From Lachnoclostridium sp. (GTDB lineage: Bacteria; Bacillota; Clostridia; Lachnospirales; Lachnospiraceae), in the NCBI GenBank assembly GCA_023664665.1, contig JAMPEY010000017.1, positions 1 through 64,000 of the forward strand: a stretch of DNA of 64,000 nt, written 5' to 3'. A model generated the notes under the pieces. The model had not been told where the DNA came from. It made no database searches and saw only the letters and a list, made by a program, of their open reading frames with translations. The translations under genes and the position numbers were made by a program. Shown piece by piece: positions 25,028-31,925 of this stretch. Each line of letters starts with the position of its first letter. Within the stretch, counting starts at the first letter, position 1.

Positions 25028-26725
25028 ATGTTACAAAGTTTAAGGGTAAAAAATCTGGCATTGATGGAGGAAACGGAGGTGGAATTCGGCTCCGGCCTCA
25101 ATATTTTGACAGGGGAAACCGGTGCGGGGAAGTCCCTGCTCATCGGTTCCGTGAATCTGGCTCTGGGAGGCAAATTTGAGAAGGAAATGCTGCGGCAGGG
25201 CGCACAAAGCGCTTATGTGGAGCTGGTTTTTTCCGATAAAAGTGAGAAGTTGTCGGAAAAATTAAAAAGTATGGAGCTTGAGGAGGAAGAGGACGGAATC
25301 GTTATTATCAGCCGAAAGCTGCAGGCGGGGAAGAGTATCTGCAAAATCAACGGCGAAACAGTGACGGCAAAACAGATAAAGGAATTGGCGGAGACGCTGA
25401 TTGACATTCACGGGCAGCATGAGCACCAATCCCTTTTGAACAAAAACAAACATCGGGAGATTTTGGATGCTTATTGTGGAGAGGCGGCAGAAAAGGCGAA
25501 AGAGGAAGCGGCAAGGCTCTGGAGCCGCTGCCGGGAACTAAGGCGGGAGCTTGAAGAGGAATCCATGGACGAAGTTTCAAAGGAAAAGGAACAGTCCCTT
25601 GCCGAGTTTGAATATAGGGAGATTGCGGAGGCACAGCTTGTGCCGGGCGAGGATGAAAAGCTGGAGAAGCAATACCGTATTATGGCAAACAGCAGAAAGA
25701 TTATGGAGGCTCTTTCCGAGAGCTATCAGTATACGGGAAGCGATACCCCAAACGGAGCAAGTAATGCCTTAAGCCATGCCCTGCGCACCTTAAGGAGCGT
25801 TTCTTCCTATGATGAAAAGCTGGAGGAGTTGGAGAGACAGCTTGCGGAAGCGGATAATCTTTTGGCGGATTATAATCGGGATGTTGCAGAGTATATGGGC
25901 TGTTGTGAGTTTGACGGGGAAGATTTTGAACGCACGGAAGAAAGACTGAATACGATCAATCATTTAAAAGGAAAATACGGCGATACCATAGAAGAGGTAT
26001 TGGCTTACGGAGAATCCAGACAGCAGCTTTTGGAGAAACTTTCCGATTATGATGCATATATTGAAAAACTGAATGCAAAACGGAAAGAGGCGGAGGAAGA
26101 ATTGGAGGCTGCATGCGCAAAACTGTCGGAAATCAGACGGAAAAATGCGGGAAAGCTTACGCTTTTATTAAAAGAAGCATTGGTCAATTTAAATTTTCTC
26201 ACGGTAGAATTTGAGATTGCCGTAAAACCGGAGCAGCAGATTACCGCAAACGGCTATGATGAAGTGGAATTTTTGATTTCCACCAATCCCGGCGAGGCGT
26301 TAAAACCTTTGAACCAAGTGGCAAGCGGCGGTGAGCTTTCCCGTGTTATGCTTGCCATAAAAACAGTTCTCTCCGGAAAGGACAGCATAGATACATTGAT
26401 TTTTGATGAGATTGATGCCGGTATCAGCGGCCGCACCGCATGGAGGGTATCGGAGCAGTTAAGCAAAGTGGCAAAAGCCCATCAGGTTATCTGCATCACT
26501 CATCTGCCCCAGATTGCGGCAATGGCGGATACTCATTTTGTGATTGAAAAGAGCAGTACCGACAACAGTACCATAACGGATATTTCTCAGGTGGAAGGGG
26601 AGGAAAGTCTTGCAGAGCTTGCCAGACTTTTGGGAAGTGATGCGCTCACGGAAGCGGCTCTTGAAAACGCAAGGCAGATGCGCAGTCAGGCGGTTGACTA
26701 TAAGCAGAAACAAATTTTCGCTTAA
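25028..26725 (+). CDS. recN: DNA repair protein RecN
   Basis: 565 residues of SMC-like build. Walker A is G-E-T-G-A-G-K-S (29-36), followed by D-I-H-G-Q-H-E-H-Q. A long central coiled coil spans about residues 150-380, with the signature A-S-G-G-E-L-S-R and Walker B L-I-F-D-E-I-D-A-G near the end. It helps double-strand break repair. AAGGAGAAAAAAT precedes the ATG. A 91-base gap separates it from argR, and a terminator follows. Confidence 0.97.
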   Translation: MLQSLRVKNLALMEETEVEFGSGLNILTGETGAGKSLLIGSVNLALGGKFEKEMLRQGAQSAYVELVFSDKSEKLSEKLKSMELEEEEDGIVIISRKLQAGKSICKINGETVTAKQIKELAETLIDIHGQHEHQSLLNKNKHREILDAYCGEAAEKAKEEAARLWSRCRELRRELEEESMDEVSKEKEQSLAEFEYREIAEAQLVPGEDEKLEKQYRIMANSRKIMEALSESYQYTGSDTPNGASNALSHALRTLRSVSSYDEKLEELERQLAEADNLLADYNRDVAEYMGCCEFDGEDFERTEERLNTINHLKGKYGDTIEEVLAYGESRQQLLEKLSDYDAYIEKLNAKRKEAEEELEAACAKLSEIRRKNAGKLTLLLKEALVNLNFLTVEFEIAVKPEQQITANGYDEVEFLISTNPGEALKPLNQVASGGELSRVMLAIKTVLSGKDSIDTLIFDEIDAGISGRTAWRVSEQLSKVAKAHQVICITHLPQIAAMADTHFVIEKSSTDNSTITDISQVEGEESLAELARLLGSDALTEAALENARQMRSQAVDYKQKQIFA

Positions 26726-26774
26726 AATGCCAAAACCTTTCAAAATAATATGATTTTCCCATAATTAAAAATAG

Positions 26775-26829
26775 AAAAATGCTACATACTAGAATCCGTA
26801 GGAAGAATTTTAGTAGGCGGCATTTTTTT
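26775..26829 (+). terminator. Terminator after recN
   Basis: AAAAATGC-TACATACTA (from 26775) pairs imperfectly with TTAGTAGGCGGCATTTTTTT (to 26829), leaving a run of seven T. It separates the recN transcript from spoIVB, which is expected to have its own forespore promoter. Confidence 0.7.
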
Positions 26830-26881
26830 GTTTGGTATGAGGCGCTGACTTCAAATATAAGGGAAAGAATGGGGAAGCTGT

Positions 26882-28369
26882 ATGGGAATCTGGGCAGGCA
26901 GGAAAAAGAAAGGTCAAAAGGGTAGTATTGCAGACAAGGGCGAACATGGGAATATCGTTAGGTTTGGCAATGCAAGGACAGATAGTGAAAAGAATAAAAA
27001 TGATAATATGGAAGAGGCGGAATACAAGATAAAGAATTCCGGAGAAATAAAGAAACAATCCGGTGAGGATGCGGTTATTTTCATTACTAATTGGAAGCGC
27101 CGGATAAGAAAATACCGCATTTACAGAGCATGTTTGTGCGGCGTTCTTGCAATGGCATGCGTGCTGCTGGCAAGTATGGGTTATTACTCTCTGGACAGCA
27201 GCATCCCGTCCTATATTTATATGAGGGCGGGGGAAGAGCAGCAGCTAAATTTAGGAGTACCGGCAAAAGCAGAAGTGCTGGGGGTCAGTGTTCAGGGGAA
27301 AAGTAATATTCCCAAGGACGCCGTGACCATTGACTTAAACCGCTCCGTGACGCTTAAAATGGGAGAGCAGGAAAAGTACCAGTTACAGGTAAAACTATTT
27401 GGAATTGTGCCCTTTAAGCAAATGGAAATCCAGGTGATTCCGGATGAGGCGCTGATACCTGTGGGCATACCTGTGGGGATTTATATGAAGACGGACGGTA
27501 TTCTGGTCATTGGTGTCGGAGAGTTTGCCGGACAGGACGGTGTACAGAATTCTCCGGCAAAGTACATCTTGAAATCCGGGGATTATATCAGAAAAATAGA
27601 CGGAGTGAATGTCACGGAAAAAGACGAATTTATCAAGAAAATCAAAGAGAGCGGGGGCAGGGAAGTGATATTGACCGTGGAGAGGGACCAAGAACTGATA
27701 GAGCAAAGAGTCACTCCCCAGAAAGACCAGAACGGCGTTTATAAAATAGGGGTCTGGATAAGAGATAATGCGCAGGGAGTGGGCACTATGACCTATTTGG
27801 ACAGTCAGGGAAATTTCGGGGCGCTGGGTCATGGCATTAATGATTTGGACACAAGCACCCTGATGAATATTCATGACGGAACCTTATATCAGACGGAGAT
27901 TGTATCCCTTCGCAAAGGAGTGGCCGGAAATCCGGGAGAAATGACGGGCAGAATCATTTATTCGGATGACAGGATTTTGGGTGATATTACAGGAAATAAT
28001 ATAAAAGGAATTTATGGAAACTGTAATGAAAAAGGAAGGAAGCTGGCTGTTAATGAGGCGCTCCCCATCGGATTTAAACAGGAAATTGAAAAGGGCGCGG
28101 CCCAAATCCTTTGTACGGTAAACGGAGACACAAAATATTATGATATAGAGATTACGGCAATCCATTTGGATCATGACAATGTCAATAGAGGAATTGAACT
28201 GACGGTGACCGACCCGGAGCTTTTGGAGCTGACCGGAGGAATCATTCAGGGCATGTCCGGCAGCCCCATTGTACAGAACGGTAAATTTATCGGGGCGGTG
28301 ACTCATGTATTGGTGCAGGACCCTGCCAGAGGGTATGGGATTTTTATTGAGGAGATGATTGCGAAGTAA
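26882..28369 (+). CDS. spoIVB: SpoIVB peptidase
   Basis: 495 residues, longer than the Bacillus protein. There is a basic hydrophilic N-terminus (about 1-75), one membrane helix (A-C-L-C-G-V-L-A-M-A-C-V-L-L, about 82-98), a PDZ domain (about 190-290) and an S55 serine peptidase domain. H317 lies in A-L-G-H-G-I, and the serine of G-M-S-G-S-P-I (S461) is the likely nucleophile. SpoIVB is secreted from the forespore and triggers pro-sigma-K processing. The weak ribosome site (AATGGGGAAGCTGT) leaves the exact start open. spo0A, its usual downstream neighbour, is not here. Confidence 0.95.
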   Translation: MGIWAGRKKKGQKGSIADKGEHGNIVRFGNARTDSEKNKNDNMEEAEYKIKNSGEIKKQSGEDAVIFITNWKRRIRKYRIYRACLCGVLAMACVLLASMGYYSLDSSIPSYIYMRAGEEQQLNLGVPAKAEVLGVSVQGKSNIPKDAVTIDLNRSVTLKMGEQEKYQLQVKLFGIVPFKQMEIQVIPDEALIPVGIPVGIYMKTDGILVIGVGEFAGQDGVQNSPAKYILKSGDYIRKIDGVNVTEKDEFIKKIKESGGREVILTVERDQELIEQRVTPQKDQNGVYKIGVWIRDNAQGVGTMTYLDSQGNFGALGHGINDLDTSTLMNIHDGTLYQTEIVSLRKGVAGNPGEMTGRIIYSDDRILGDITGNNIKGIYGNCNEKGRKLAVNEALPIGFKQEIEKGAAQILCTVNGDTKYYDIEITAIHLDHDNVNRGIELTVTDPELLELTGGIIQGMSGSPIVQNGKFIGAVTHVLVQDPARGYGIFIEEMIAK

Positions 28370-28385
28370 GGTTGGAAAAAAGGAA

Positions 28386-28412
28386 TTGACATATGTTATC
28401 ATATGTGATAAC
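28386..28412 (+). promoter_or_regulatory. Toxin-antitoxin promoter with overlapping operator
   Basis: TTGACA (28386-28391) is followed by the inverted repeat GTTATCA-TATG-TGATAAC (28395-28412), whose right arm covers the expected -10 region. Autorepression by the antitoxin at such a site is the usual pattern for HigBA and RelBE modules. Confidence 0.6.
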
Positions 28413-28434
28413 TTTATGGTAAGGAGGTGGTAAA

Positions 28435-28794
28435 ATTTTTGACATAGTTTTTTACATGAAAGAAAATGGTCAAATTCCGGTACAAGACTTTTTATATTCG
28501 CTGAATCCTAAATTAAGAGCAAAAGCATTTAGTGATATTGAGTTACTAAAAAAGTTAGGAAATGAATTAAGAGAACCCTATATAAAACCGTTAAAAGGAA
28601 AAAAGAATAAAGGGTTATATGAGCTGCGGATAAAATTTTCTAGTGACATTGCAAGGATATTTTATTTTGCATATTATGAGAATCAGTTTGTGTTATTGCA
28701 TGGATTTATTAAGAAAACGATGAAAACACCTGCAAATGAAATAGAGAAAGCAAGAAAATATATGGAAGATTATAAAAGGAGGGCGGCAATATGA
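28435..28794 (+). CDS. higB: HigB/RelE-like toxin, probable AUU start
   Basis: About 119 residues of the phage-Gp49/HigB-like RelE superfamily: F-D-I-V-F-Y at the N-terminus, P-L-K-G-K-K-N-K-G-L-Y-E-L-R-I-K and R-I-F-Y-F-A-Y-Y, then L-L-H-G-F-I-K-K-T. Such toxins cleave mRNA on the ribosome. AAGGAGG at 28421-28427 lies 7 bases before ATT (28435), in frame with the beta strand that families of this type place first. The first ATG (28456) would sit 28 bases from this site and drop that strand. I therefore propose initiation at AUU, with the ATG as a fallback. It overlaps higA by ATGA. Confidence 0.78.
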   Translation: MFDIVFYMKENGQIPVQDFLYSLNPKLRAKAFSDIELLKKLGNELREPYIKPLKGKKNKGLYELRIKFSSDIARIFYFAYYENQFVLLHGFIKKTMKTPANEIEKARKYMEDYKRRAAI

Positions 28795-29075
28795 AACGAG
28801 CAGGGATATCCTTTGATGAAATGAAGGCAGATATGCTGAAGGATGAAGATTTTAAAATAGAGTATGAGAAATTGAAGCCCAGATATGAAGCTATCGAGCA
28901 GATTATAAAAGCGAGAAAAGAACAAAATATGACACAGGCAGAACTTGCTAAAAGGGTTGGAACGCAAAAAAGTAATATTTCCAGACTAGAAAGCGGCAAT
29001 TACAATCCCAGCTTAGACTTTTTGATGAAGGTTGCTGAATCATTGGGGAAGAATTTAAGTGTACAAATTAAATAG
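28791..29075 (+). CDS. higA: HigA-like XRE-family antitoxin
   Basis: 94 residues. The C-terminal XRE helix-turn-helix is clear: N-M-T-Q-A-E-L-A-K-R-V-G-T-Q-K-S-N-I-S-R-L-E-S-G, split as T-Q-A-E-L-A then S-N-I-S-R-L-E. The N-terminal helix (about 1-38) would bind the toxin. Start overlaps the toxin stop (ATGA). It should neutralise the toxin and repress the promoter at 28386. Confidence 0.88.
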   Translation: MKRAGISFDEMKADMLKDEDFKIEYEKLKPRYEAIEQIIKARKEQNMTQAELAKRVGTQKSNISRLESGNYNPSLDFLMKVAESLGKNLSVQIK

Positions 29076-29166
29076 TAAGGGGAGAACTGCTAAATGGAGC
29101 TTTCGCAAAAAATGAGACTTATCATTCTCTGTAGAGGATATTTTTTTGTTTATTCGGCAGGAGAAT

Positions 29167-29358
29167 ATGAAATATATTGTCACGGTTTCTAATCAGGGGC
29201 AGATTCATTACATAAAAAAAGGAAGAAGTTATAATGAACAAAAGGTTGTAATGCTGTATAATATAATTAGGCAGGAGATTAGTTCAAAGGAACATTCGTA
29301 TCAGATTGCATTGGCTTTTTTGCGGAGGTGTTCTGAGGCTGGATTATATTACAGATAG
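29167..29358 (+). CDS. Small protein of unknown function
   Basis: 63 residues starting MKYIVTVSNQ, with AGGAG 3-7 bases upstream. It is basic (Y-I-K-K-G-R-S-Y-N) and predicted strand-strand-helix. A 33-codon frame starting at 29094 overlaps its start in another frame and may be a leader or the head of a frameshifted gene. It lies 91 bases after higA and 14 bases before another small gene. Not recognised. Confidence 0.45.
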   Translation: MKYIVTVSNQGQIHYIKKGRSYNEQKVVMLYNIIRQEISSKEHSYQIALAFLRRCSEAGLYYR

Positions 29359-29372
29359 GAGGCATGGTTTGA

Positions 29373-29567
29373 ATGGAAACAAGAGCGGATAAAAATTGGA
29401 CTGTATTAGATGGAAACGATCCGGCGCCCATTTTTACTGGTGTAAATAATTATGGTGATTATGTTCCTGATGAAGAAGCCCTTAGAGAGAGCCGGGAAAA
29501 GAATCGTGCGCTTGTGGCTTCGCTGGGAGAGGAATTTGAGGATTTATTGAATCTCTTGAAAGCGTAG
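29373..29567 (+). CDS. Small acidic protein, paralog of 30015
   Basis: 64 residues. It shares Y-V-P-D-E-E-A-(L/I), E-K-N-R-A-L-(V/I)-A-S and the following G-E-x-F-x-x-L-L with the protein at 30015, plus an N-terminal W-x-(V/I)-L-D. The upstream TTACAGATAG-AGG segment and the downstream hairpin are also shared, so the whole cassette is duplicated. No function is recognised. Its setting among toxin-antitoxin genes makes an antitoxin-like role possible but unproven. Confidence 0.6.
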   Translation: METRADKNWTVLDGNDPAPIFTGVNNYGDYVPDEEALRESREKNRALVASLGEEFEDLLNLLKA

Positions 29568-29592
29568 AGTAAGGGATTGTAAGAGTAGTGAT

Positions 29593-29650
29593 AGTACAAA
29601 AGAAAGTTTCCGGCGGGAATATCACAGGAAGCTTCTGCTATTCTTAACTC
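29593..29650 (+). repeat. Intergenic hairpin repeat, copy 1
   Basis: The segment from AGTACAAAAGAAAGTTTCCG to TTCTTAACTC matches copy 2 at 30213-30270. It can fold with GAAAG-TTCC pairing to GGAA-GCTTC. This copy has a weaker stem than copy 2. It follows the 64-residue paralog directly. Confidence 0.75.
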
Positions 29651-29806
29651 GAACCGGATGTGAATTGGAAAATTCACATTGCATGGAATTTCAAGCATAT
29701 TGTAAATATCAAAACAATTCGCGGCATACATGCTATTATGAACTTGGCTGGTTATAAACCGATTGAGATTTGGAGTCTGTCAGTATTATTGGAAAGTGAG
29801 GGATGA
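29648..29806 (+). pseudogene. Remnant of a PIN-domain toxin (C-terminal part)
   Basis: An open frame between TAA (29645) and TGA (29804) reads W-N-F-K-H-I-V-N-I-K-T-I-R-G-I, then N-L-A-G-Y-K-P-I-E-I. This is the C-terminal pattern of VapC-like PIN nucleases (N-F-K-H followed by I-x-G and G-Y-x-P-I-E-I). The N-terminal two thirds, with the first catalytic aspartates, are missing. The copy-1 hairpin abuts its truncated end, suggesting the deletion joined these two elements. Confidence 0.65.
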
Positions 29807-29808
29807 TT

Positions 29809-29982
29809 ATGGAGAAGCCTGTTTTAAGTCCAAATTTTACCATAGAGGACATTCATAAGTTGCGAGAGTATAATTATGAAATGACAAAAGACATGACTGA
29901 TCAGGAAAGGATGGATTTATATAACAGAGGGGGATGGGAAGTTCAGAGGGAAATTGAAAGGATAAAAGATGCAATGAAGTAG
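29809..29982 (+). CDS. Small helical protein next to the PIN remnant
   Basis: 57 residues starting MEKPVLSPNF, with GAGGG upstream. It reads F-T-I-E-D-I-H-K-L-R-E-Y-N-Y-E-M-T-K-D-M-T, then a charged helix (E-V-Q-R-E-I-E-R-I-K-D). Small proteins of this kind accompany PIN toxins in Clostridia, so it may be the surviving antitoxin partner; that is inference from memory and position. It begins 2 bases after the stop of the PIN remnant. Confidence 0.6.
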   Translation: MEKPVLSPNFTIEDIHKLREYNYEMTKDMTDQERMDLYNRGGWEVQREIERIKDAMK

Positions 29983-30014
29983 GACTTTTTTACAGATAGT
30001 AGGGAGGTATTTTT

Positions 30015-30206
30015 ATGGATGCAACAACAGGAAGATATTGGGCAATTTTGGATAGTGGAGAGATGCCGCCGGAATTTGACGGAGTGTTTGATACAAGCGA
30101 TTATGTTCCTGATGAAGAGGCGATTAAAGCCGAAATTGAAAAGAATAGAGCCTTGATTGCTTCGTATGGGGAGAAATTTGCGGTTCTTCTGAAATCAACA
30201 AAATAG
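30015..30206 (+). CDS. Small acidic protein, paralog of 29373
   Basis: 63 residues starting MDATTGRYWA. It shares W-x-(V/I)-L-D, Y-V-P-D-E-E-A and E-K-N-R-A-L-(V/I)-A-S with the protein at 29373. AGGGAGG precedes the ATG. Upstream bases and the downstream hairpin match the first cassette. Not recognised as a known family. Confidence 0.6.
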   Translation: MDATTGRYWAILDSGEMPPEFDGVFDTSDYVPDEEAIKAEIEKNRALIASYGEKFAVLLKSTK

Positions 30207-30212
30207 AAAGCG

Positions 30213-30270
30213 GTACAAACGAAAGCTTCCGGCGGGGGATATCACCGGGAGCTTTCGTTATTCTTAACTC
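30213..30270 (+). repeat. Intergenic hairpin repeat, copy 2
   Basis: GAAAGCTTCCGG pairs with CCGGGAGCTTTC around a short GATATCA-containing loop, forming a strong stem followed by GTTATTC. It is homologous to 29593-29650. It may serve as a terminator or RNA processing signal for the small-gene cassette. Confidence 0.75.
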
Positions 30271-30282
30271 AAGTCAAAAGTG

Positions 30283-30364
30283 GTCGAAAATGTACTGTTT
30301 TCGACAAATGATTGCAGAATAACGGGAAATAGAAGTTGCATATTTTTCGCTGAAAGGGTATAAT
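30283..30364 (+). promoter_or_regulatory. Inverted repeat and promoter of the ATPase gene
   Basis: GTCGAAAA-TGTACTG-TTTTCGAC (30283-30305) is a perfect 8-bp inverted repeat. TTGCAT (30336-30341) and TATAAT (30359-30364), spaced 17 bases, form a good promoter about 50 bases ahead of the ATPase start. The inverted repeat could be an operator or a terminator for the upstream cassette. Confidence 0.65.
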
Positions 30365-30414
30365 GTTGAAAAAAGAGGGAACAATATCCCTAGAATATCA
30401 ACGCGAGAGGCGAT

Positions 30415-31668
30415 ATGGAAATAAAAAGAGATATATACCTAAAGAAAATAATCAATCGTATGCATAACGGAATGATAAAGGTGATTACCGGAATAAGACG
30501 CTCCGGAAAATCCTATCTCTTGTTTACCATTTTTAAAAACTACCTGAAATCAGAAGGGGTTGCAGAAGACCATGTGATAGCGATCGAGCTGGATATGCTG
30601 GAAAATAAAAAATACAGAGATCCGTATGTCATTCTTGATCATATAAAAGGAAAGATTACGGATGATGGTGACTATTACATTTTTTTGGATGAAGTGCAAT
30701 TGTTGGAGGAATTTGAAGGAGTGCTTAATTCTCTCCTTCATATAAAAAATGCAGACATTTATGTAACGGGAAGCAATTCAAAATTTTTGTCAAAGGATAT
30801 TATTACAGAGTTTAGAGGGCGTGGTGATGAAATCCATGTATATCCTGTCAGCTTTAGGGAATACATGGAAGTATTCGATGGTGATAAATATGAAGGATGG
30901 AGTTCGTATGTAAATTACGGAGGACTTCCATTAACTGTCACAATGAATACGGATGAACAGAAAATGGAATATCTCACAAGATTATTTGAGGAGACATATA
31001 TCAAGGATATTATGGAACGCCACCATATAGAGAAGATTCAGGAGATGAATGACCTGATAAATGTTCTGGCATCCGGCGTTGGCTCATTGACAAATGCTTC
31101 CAAAATAGAAGCAATCTTTAAAAGCGTGACAGGATCCGATATCAGCCTGAATACGCTCAGAACTTATATTGAATATCTGAAGGATGCTTTTATTGTAAGC
31201 GAAGCGAATAGGTATGATGTGAAAGGCAGGAGGTATATTGGTACACCTTTAAAATATTATTTTGAAGATGTAGGACTGAGAAATGCCAGACTTGGATTTA
31301 GACAGGCGGAAGAAACGCATCTTATGGAAAATATTATTTATAATGAGCTGCGTGTCCGTGGGTGCCAGGTGGATGTTGGGGTGGTCATACAGCGAAACAG
31401 AACGAAAGAGGGCGTGCAGGAAAAGAAGCAGCTTGAAATTGATTTTGTGGCAAATAAGGGAAGCAAGCGTTACTATATCCAGTCAGCTTTTAGTATTCCC
31501 GATGAGGAAAAGAGAGCGCAGGAAAAAGCATCGCTTATTCATGTCCATGATTCATTTAAGAAGATTATCATGGTGAAGGATGTCATCAAACCATGGCATG
31601 ATGACGATGGAATTTTAACAATGAGCATCTATGACTTTCTGTTAAAGGAGGATAGCCTGGAATTCTGA
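30415..31668 (+). CDS. AAA-type ATPase with DUF4143-like C-terminus
   Basis: 417 residues. Walker A is G-I-R-R-S-G-K-S (26-33), Walker B is Y-Y-I-F-L-D-E-V-Q, and V-T-G-S-N-S-K-F-L (sensor 1 region) follows. The C-terminal half (about 205-400) has the D-(V/I)-M-E-R-H and Y-F-E-D-V-G-L-R-N marks of the ATP-binding protein/DUF4143 family. These proteins are abundant, patchily distributed and of unknown role in gut Firmicutes and Bacteroidetes. GAGAGG precedes the ATG. It has its own promoter. Confidence 0.88.
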   Translation: MEIKRDIYLKKIINRMHNGMIKVITGIRRSGKSYLLFTIFKNYLKSEGVAEDHVIAIELDMLENKKYRDPYVILDHIKGKITDDGDYYIFLDEVQLLEEFEGVLNSLLHIKNADIYVTGSNSKFLSKDIITEFRGRGDEIHVYPVSFREYMEVFDGDKYEGWSSYVNYGGLPLTVTMNTDEQKMEYLTRLFEETYIKDIMERHHIEKIQEMNDLINVLASGVGSLTNASKIEAIFKSVTGSDISLNTLRTYIEYLKDAFIVSEANRYDVKGRRYIGTPLKYYFEDVGLRNARLGFRQAEETHLMENIIYNELRVRGCQVDVGVVIQRNRTKEGVQEKKQLEIDFVANKGSKRYYIQSAFSIPDEEKRAQEKASLIHVHDSFKKIIMVKDVIKPWHDDDGILTMSIYDFLLKEDSLEF

Positions 31669-31860
31669 ATGTACGATATGCAACCACCAAAAAGCCAAGA
31701 ATTGTTTAGTGTGATCGGTACACATTTGACCTCTCGCTTGAACAACCTTGGCTATGGTAAAATTGTATGCTTTGATGGAACCATTGTCAATAAAAATATG
31801 GTAGAGAACCAAGTACAAGCGAATCAGCCTCCGAAACTTGACAAAAAGGAATATGTGTGA
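31669..31860 (+). pseudogene. Open frame spanning repeat copy R1
   Basis: A 63-codon frame starting at the base after the ATPase stop. Most of it (K-S-Q-E-L-F-S-V-I-G-T, then S-R-L-N-N-L and F-D-G-T-I-V-N) is the translation of the 105-bp repeat R1. The second copy, R2, reads a similar peptide in the same relative frame but without a start. No suitable ribosome site is present; AAAGGAGG is about 15 bases upstream, within the ATPase gene. Probably a remnant rather than a working gene. Confidence 0.4.
31689..31793. repeat. 105-bp direct repeat, copy R1
   Basis: It aligns without gaps to 35361-35465, with 9 mismatches by my count. It starts AAAAAGCCAAGAATTG and ends CCATTGTCAATAA. The two copies bracket the surface-protein gene at 31926. 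In R2 the first 21 bases form the end of that gene. Confidence 0.9.
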
Positions 31861-31925
31861 TAATTATTTATGTTAGGAAATGTCGGTTAAAATAAGGCAT
31901 TAAAATCAAAAAGGAGATGGAGAGT

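Noticed and set aside
28456..28794. ATG at 28456 as the toxin start
   Set aside because: It is too far from the strong ribosome site and would remove the first conserved strand; kept only as a fallback.
29094..29195. 33-codon frame upstream of the 63-residue small gene
   Set aside because: No homology-like features; the overlap with the next frame makes it at most a leader or frameshifted fragment.
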